64,000 nucleotides of DNA, taken from contig NC_012878.2 in NCBI RefSeq assembly GCF_000003195.3, positions 39,122,751 through 39,186,750 of the forward strand, given 5' to 3'. Under the pieces are notes generated by a model. The model was given only the letters and a program-made list of their open reading frames with translations, did no database searches and had not been told where the DNA came from. The stretch is from Sorghum bicolor. Lineage: Eukaryota > Streptophyta > Magnoliopsida > Poales > Poaceae. Shown here one piece after another: positions 63,950 through 64,000 of this stretch. The position numbers were made by a program, and so were the translations under genes. The stretch's first letter is position 1; every line of letters starts with the position of its first letter.

Positions 63950-64000
63950 TATATATGTATATATATATATATGAAAATAAAATGAATAACGTTTGTATTA
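63950..64000. repeat. Short TA-rich tail
   Basis: TATATATGTATATATATATA followed by AT-rich sequence to the window end. Confidence 0.6.

Larger units (their letters stand above)
52329..64000 (+). mobile_element. CACTA (En/Spm) transposon, 5' end and transposase, right end outside the window
   Basis: It starts CACTACTACAGAAACAGACA, a canonical terminus, followed by GGGACTAAA/TTTAGTCCC-type subterminal repeats (52384-52620). A 191-bp tandem array and the TNP2 transposase frames (54566-61531) follow, broken by a hAT insertion. A further block of GGGACTAAA repeats lies at 62236-62336. No matching CAGTAGTG end is seen before 64000, so the element probably continues, perhaps with its second gene. 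Confidence 0.85.

Overview
The window is nuclear DNA of a grass, most likely a panicoid such as sorghum, sugarcane or a relative. The evidence is a GC-rich intronless monocot gene, grass-type MITEs, En/Spm (CACTA) elements with GGGACTAAA-type subterminal repeats, and three Tat-lineage Ty3/Gypsy LTR retrotransposons. Only one ordinary host gene is convincing: an intronless PLAC8/DUF2985 membrane protein at 15418-16950 (+). Nearly everything else is mobile DNA or its remains.

Layout. 1-197: 3' end of a CACTA element. 198-1422: a diverged direct duplication. 1909-12962: a block built from three related DNA elements (A 2032-5105, B 5106-10280 inverted, C 10333-12905). The block sits inside a TA microsatellite, carries captured pieces of a lectin-type receptor kinase gene and other genes, and is full of the word GCATAGAAA. 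12963-18447: host space with MITEs and the PLAC8 gene. 18448-30812: LTR element 1 (gag-pol on +, decayed). 31087-52096: LTR element 2, same family in the opposite orientation, split by the very young LTR element 3 (42613-51723), which inserted into its 5' LTR. 52329-64000: a CACTA element running off the window, with a 191-bp tandem array and a TNP2 transposase gene split by a 3.6-kb hAT element (55838-59476).

The most striking biology is in the LTR elements. Besides gag-pol, each carries a large multi-exon gene on the opposite strand between pol and the 3' LTR. In elements 1 and 2 it encodes a plant mobile domain (PMD) protein with a C-terminal coiled coil. In element 3 it encodes a Transposase_28 ('putative gypsy type transposon') protein, also with C-terminal coiled coils. 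In the two young elements this antisense gene stays open across six exons with matching splice phases, although pol is frameshifted (element 2) or largely deleted (element 3). Each antisense gene has its own TATA-like box. Elements 1 and 2 are also saturated on both strands with the 6-mer GCCGAT/ATCGGC, in LTRs, coding and non-coding parts alike. I propose, as inference only, that the word may be the recognition site of an element-encoded factor, the antisense protein being the obvious candidate.

Relative ages from LTR pairs compared by eye: element 1 has about 23 differences in 722 bp, element 2 about 5 in 689, element 3 two in 460. This order agrees with the nesting. A 200-N assembly gap (33310-33509) lies in the PMD exon of element 2. 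Alignment with element 1 suggests the missing DNA is really about 620 bp.
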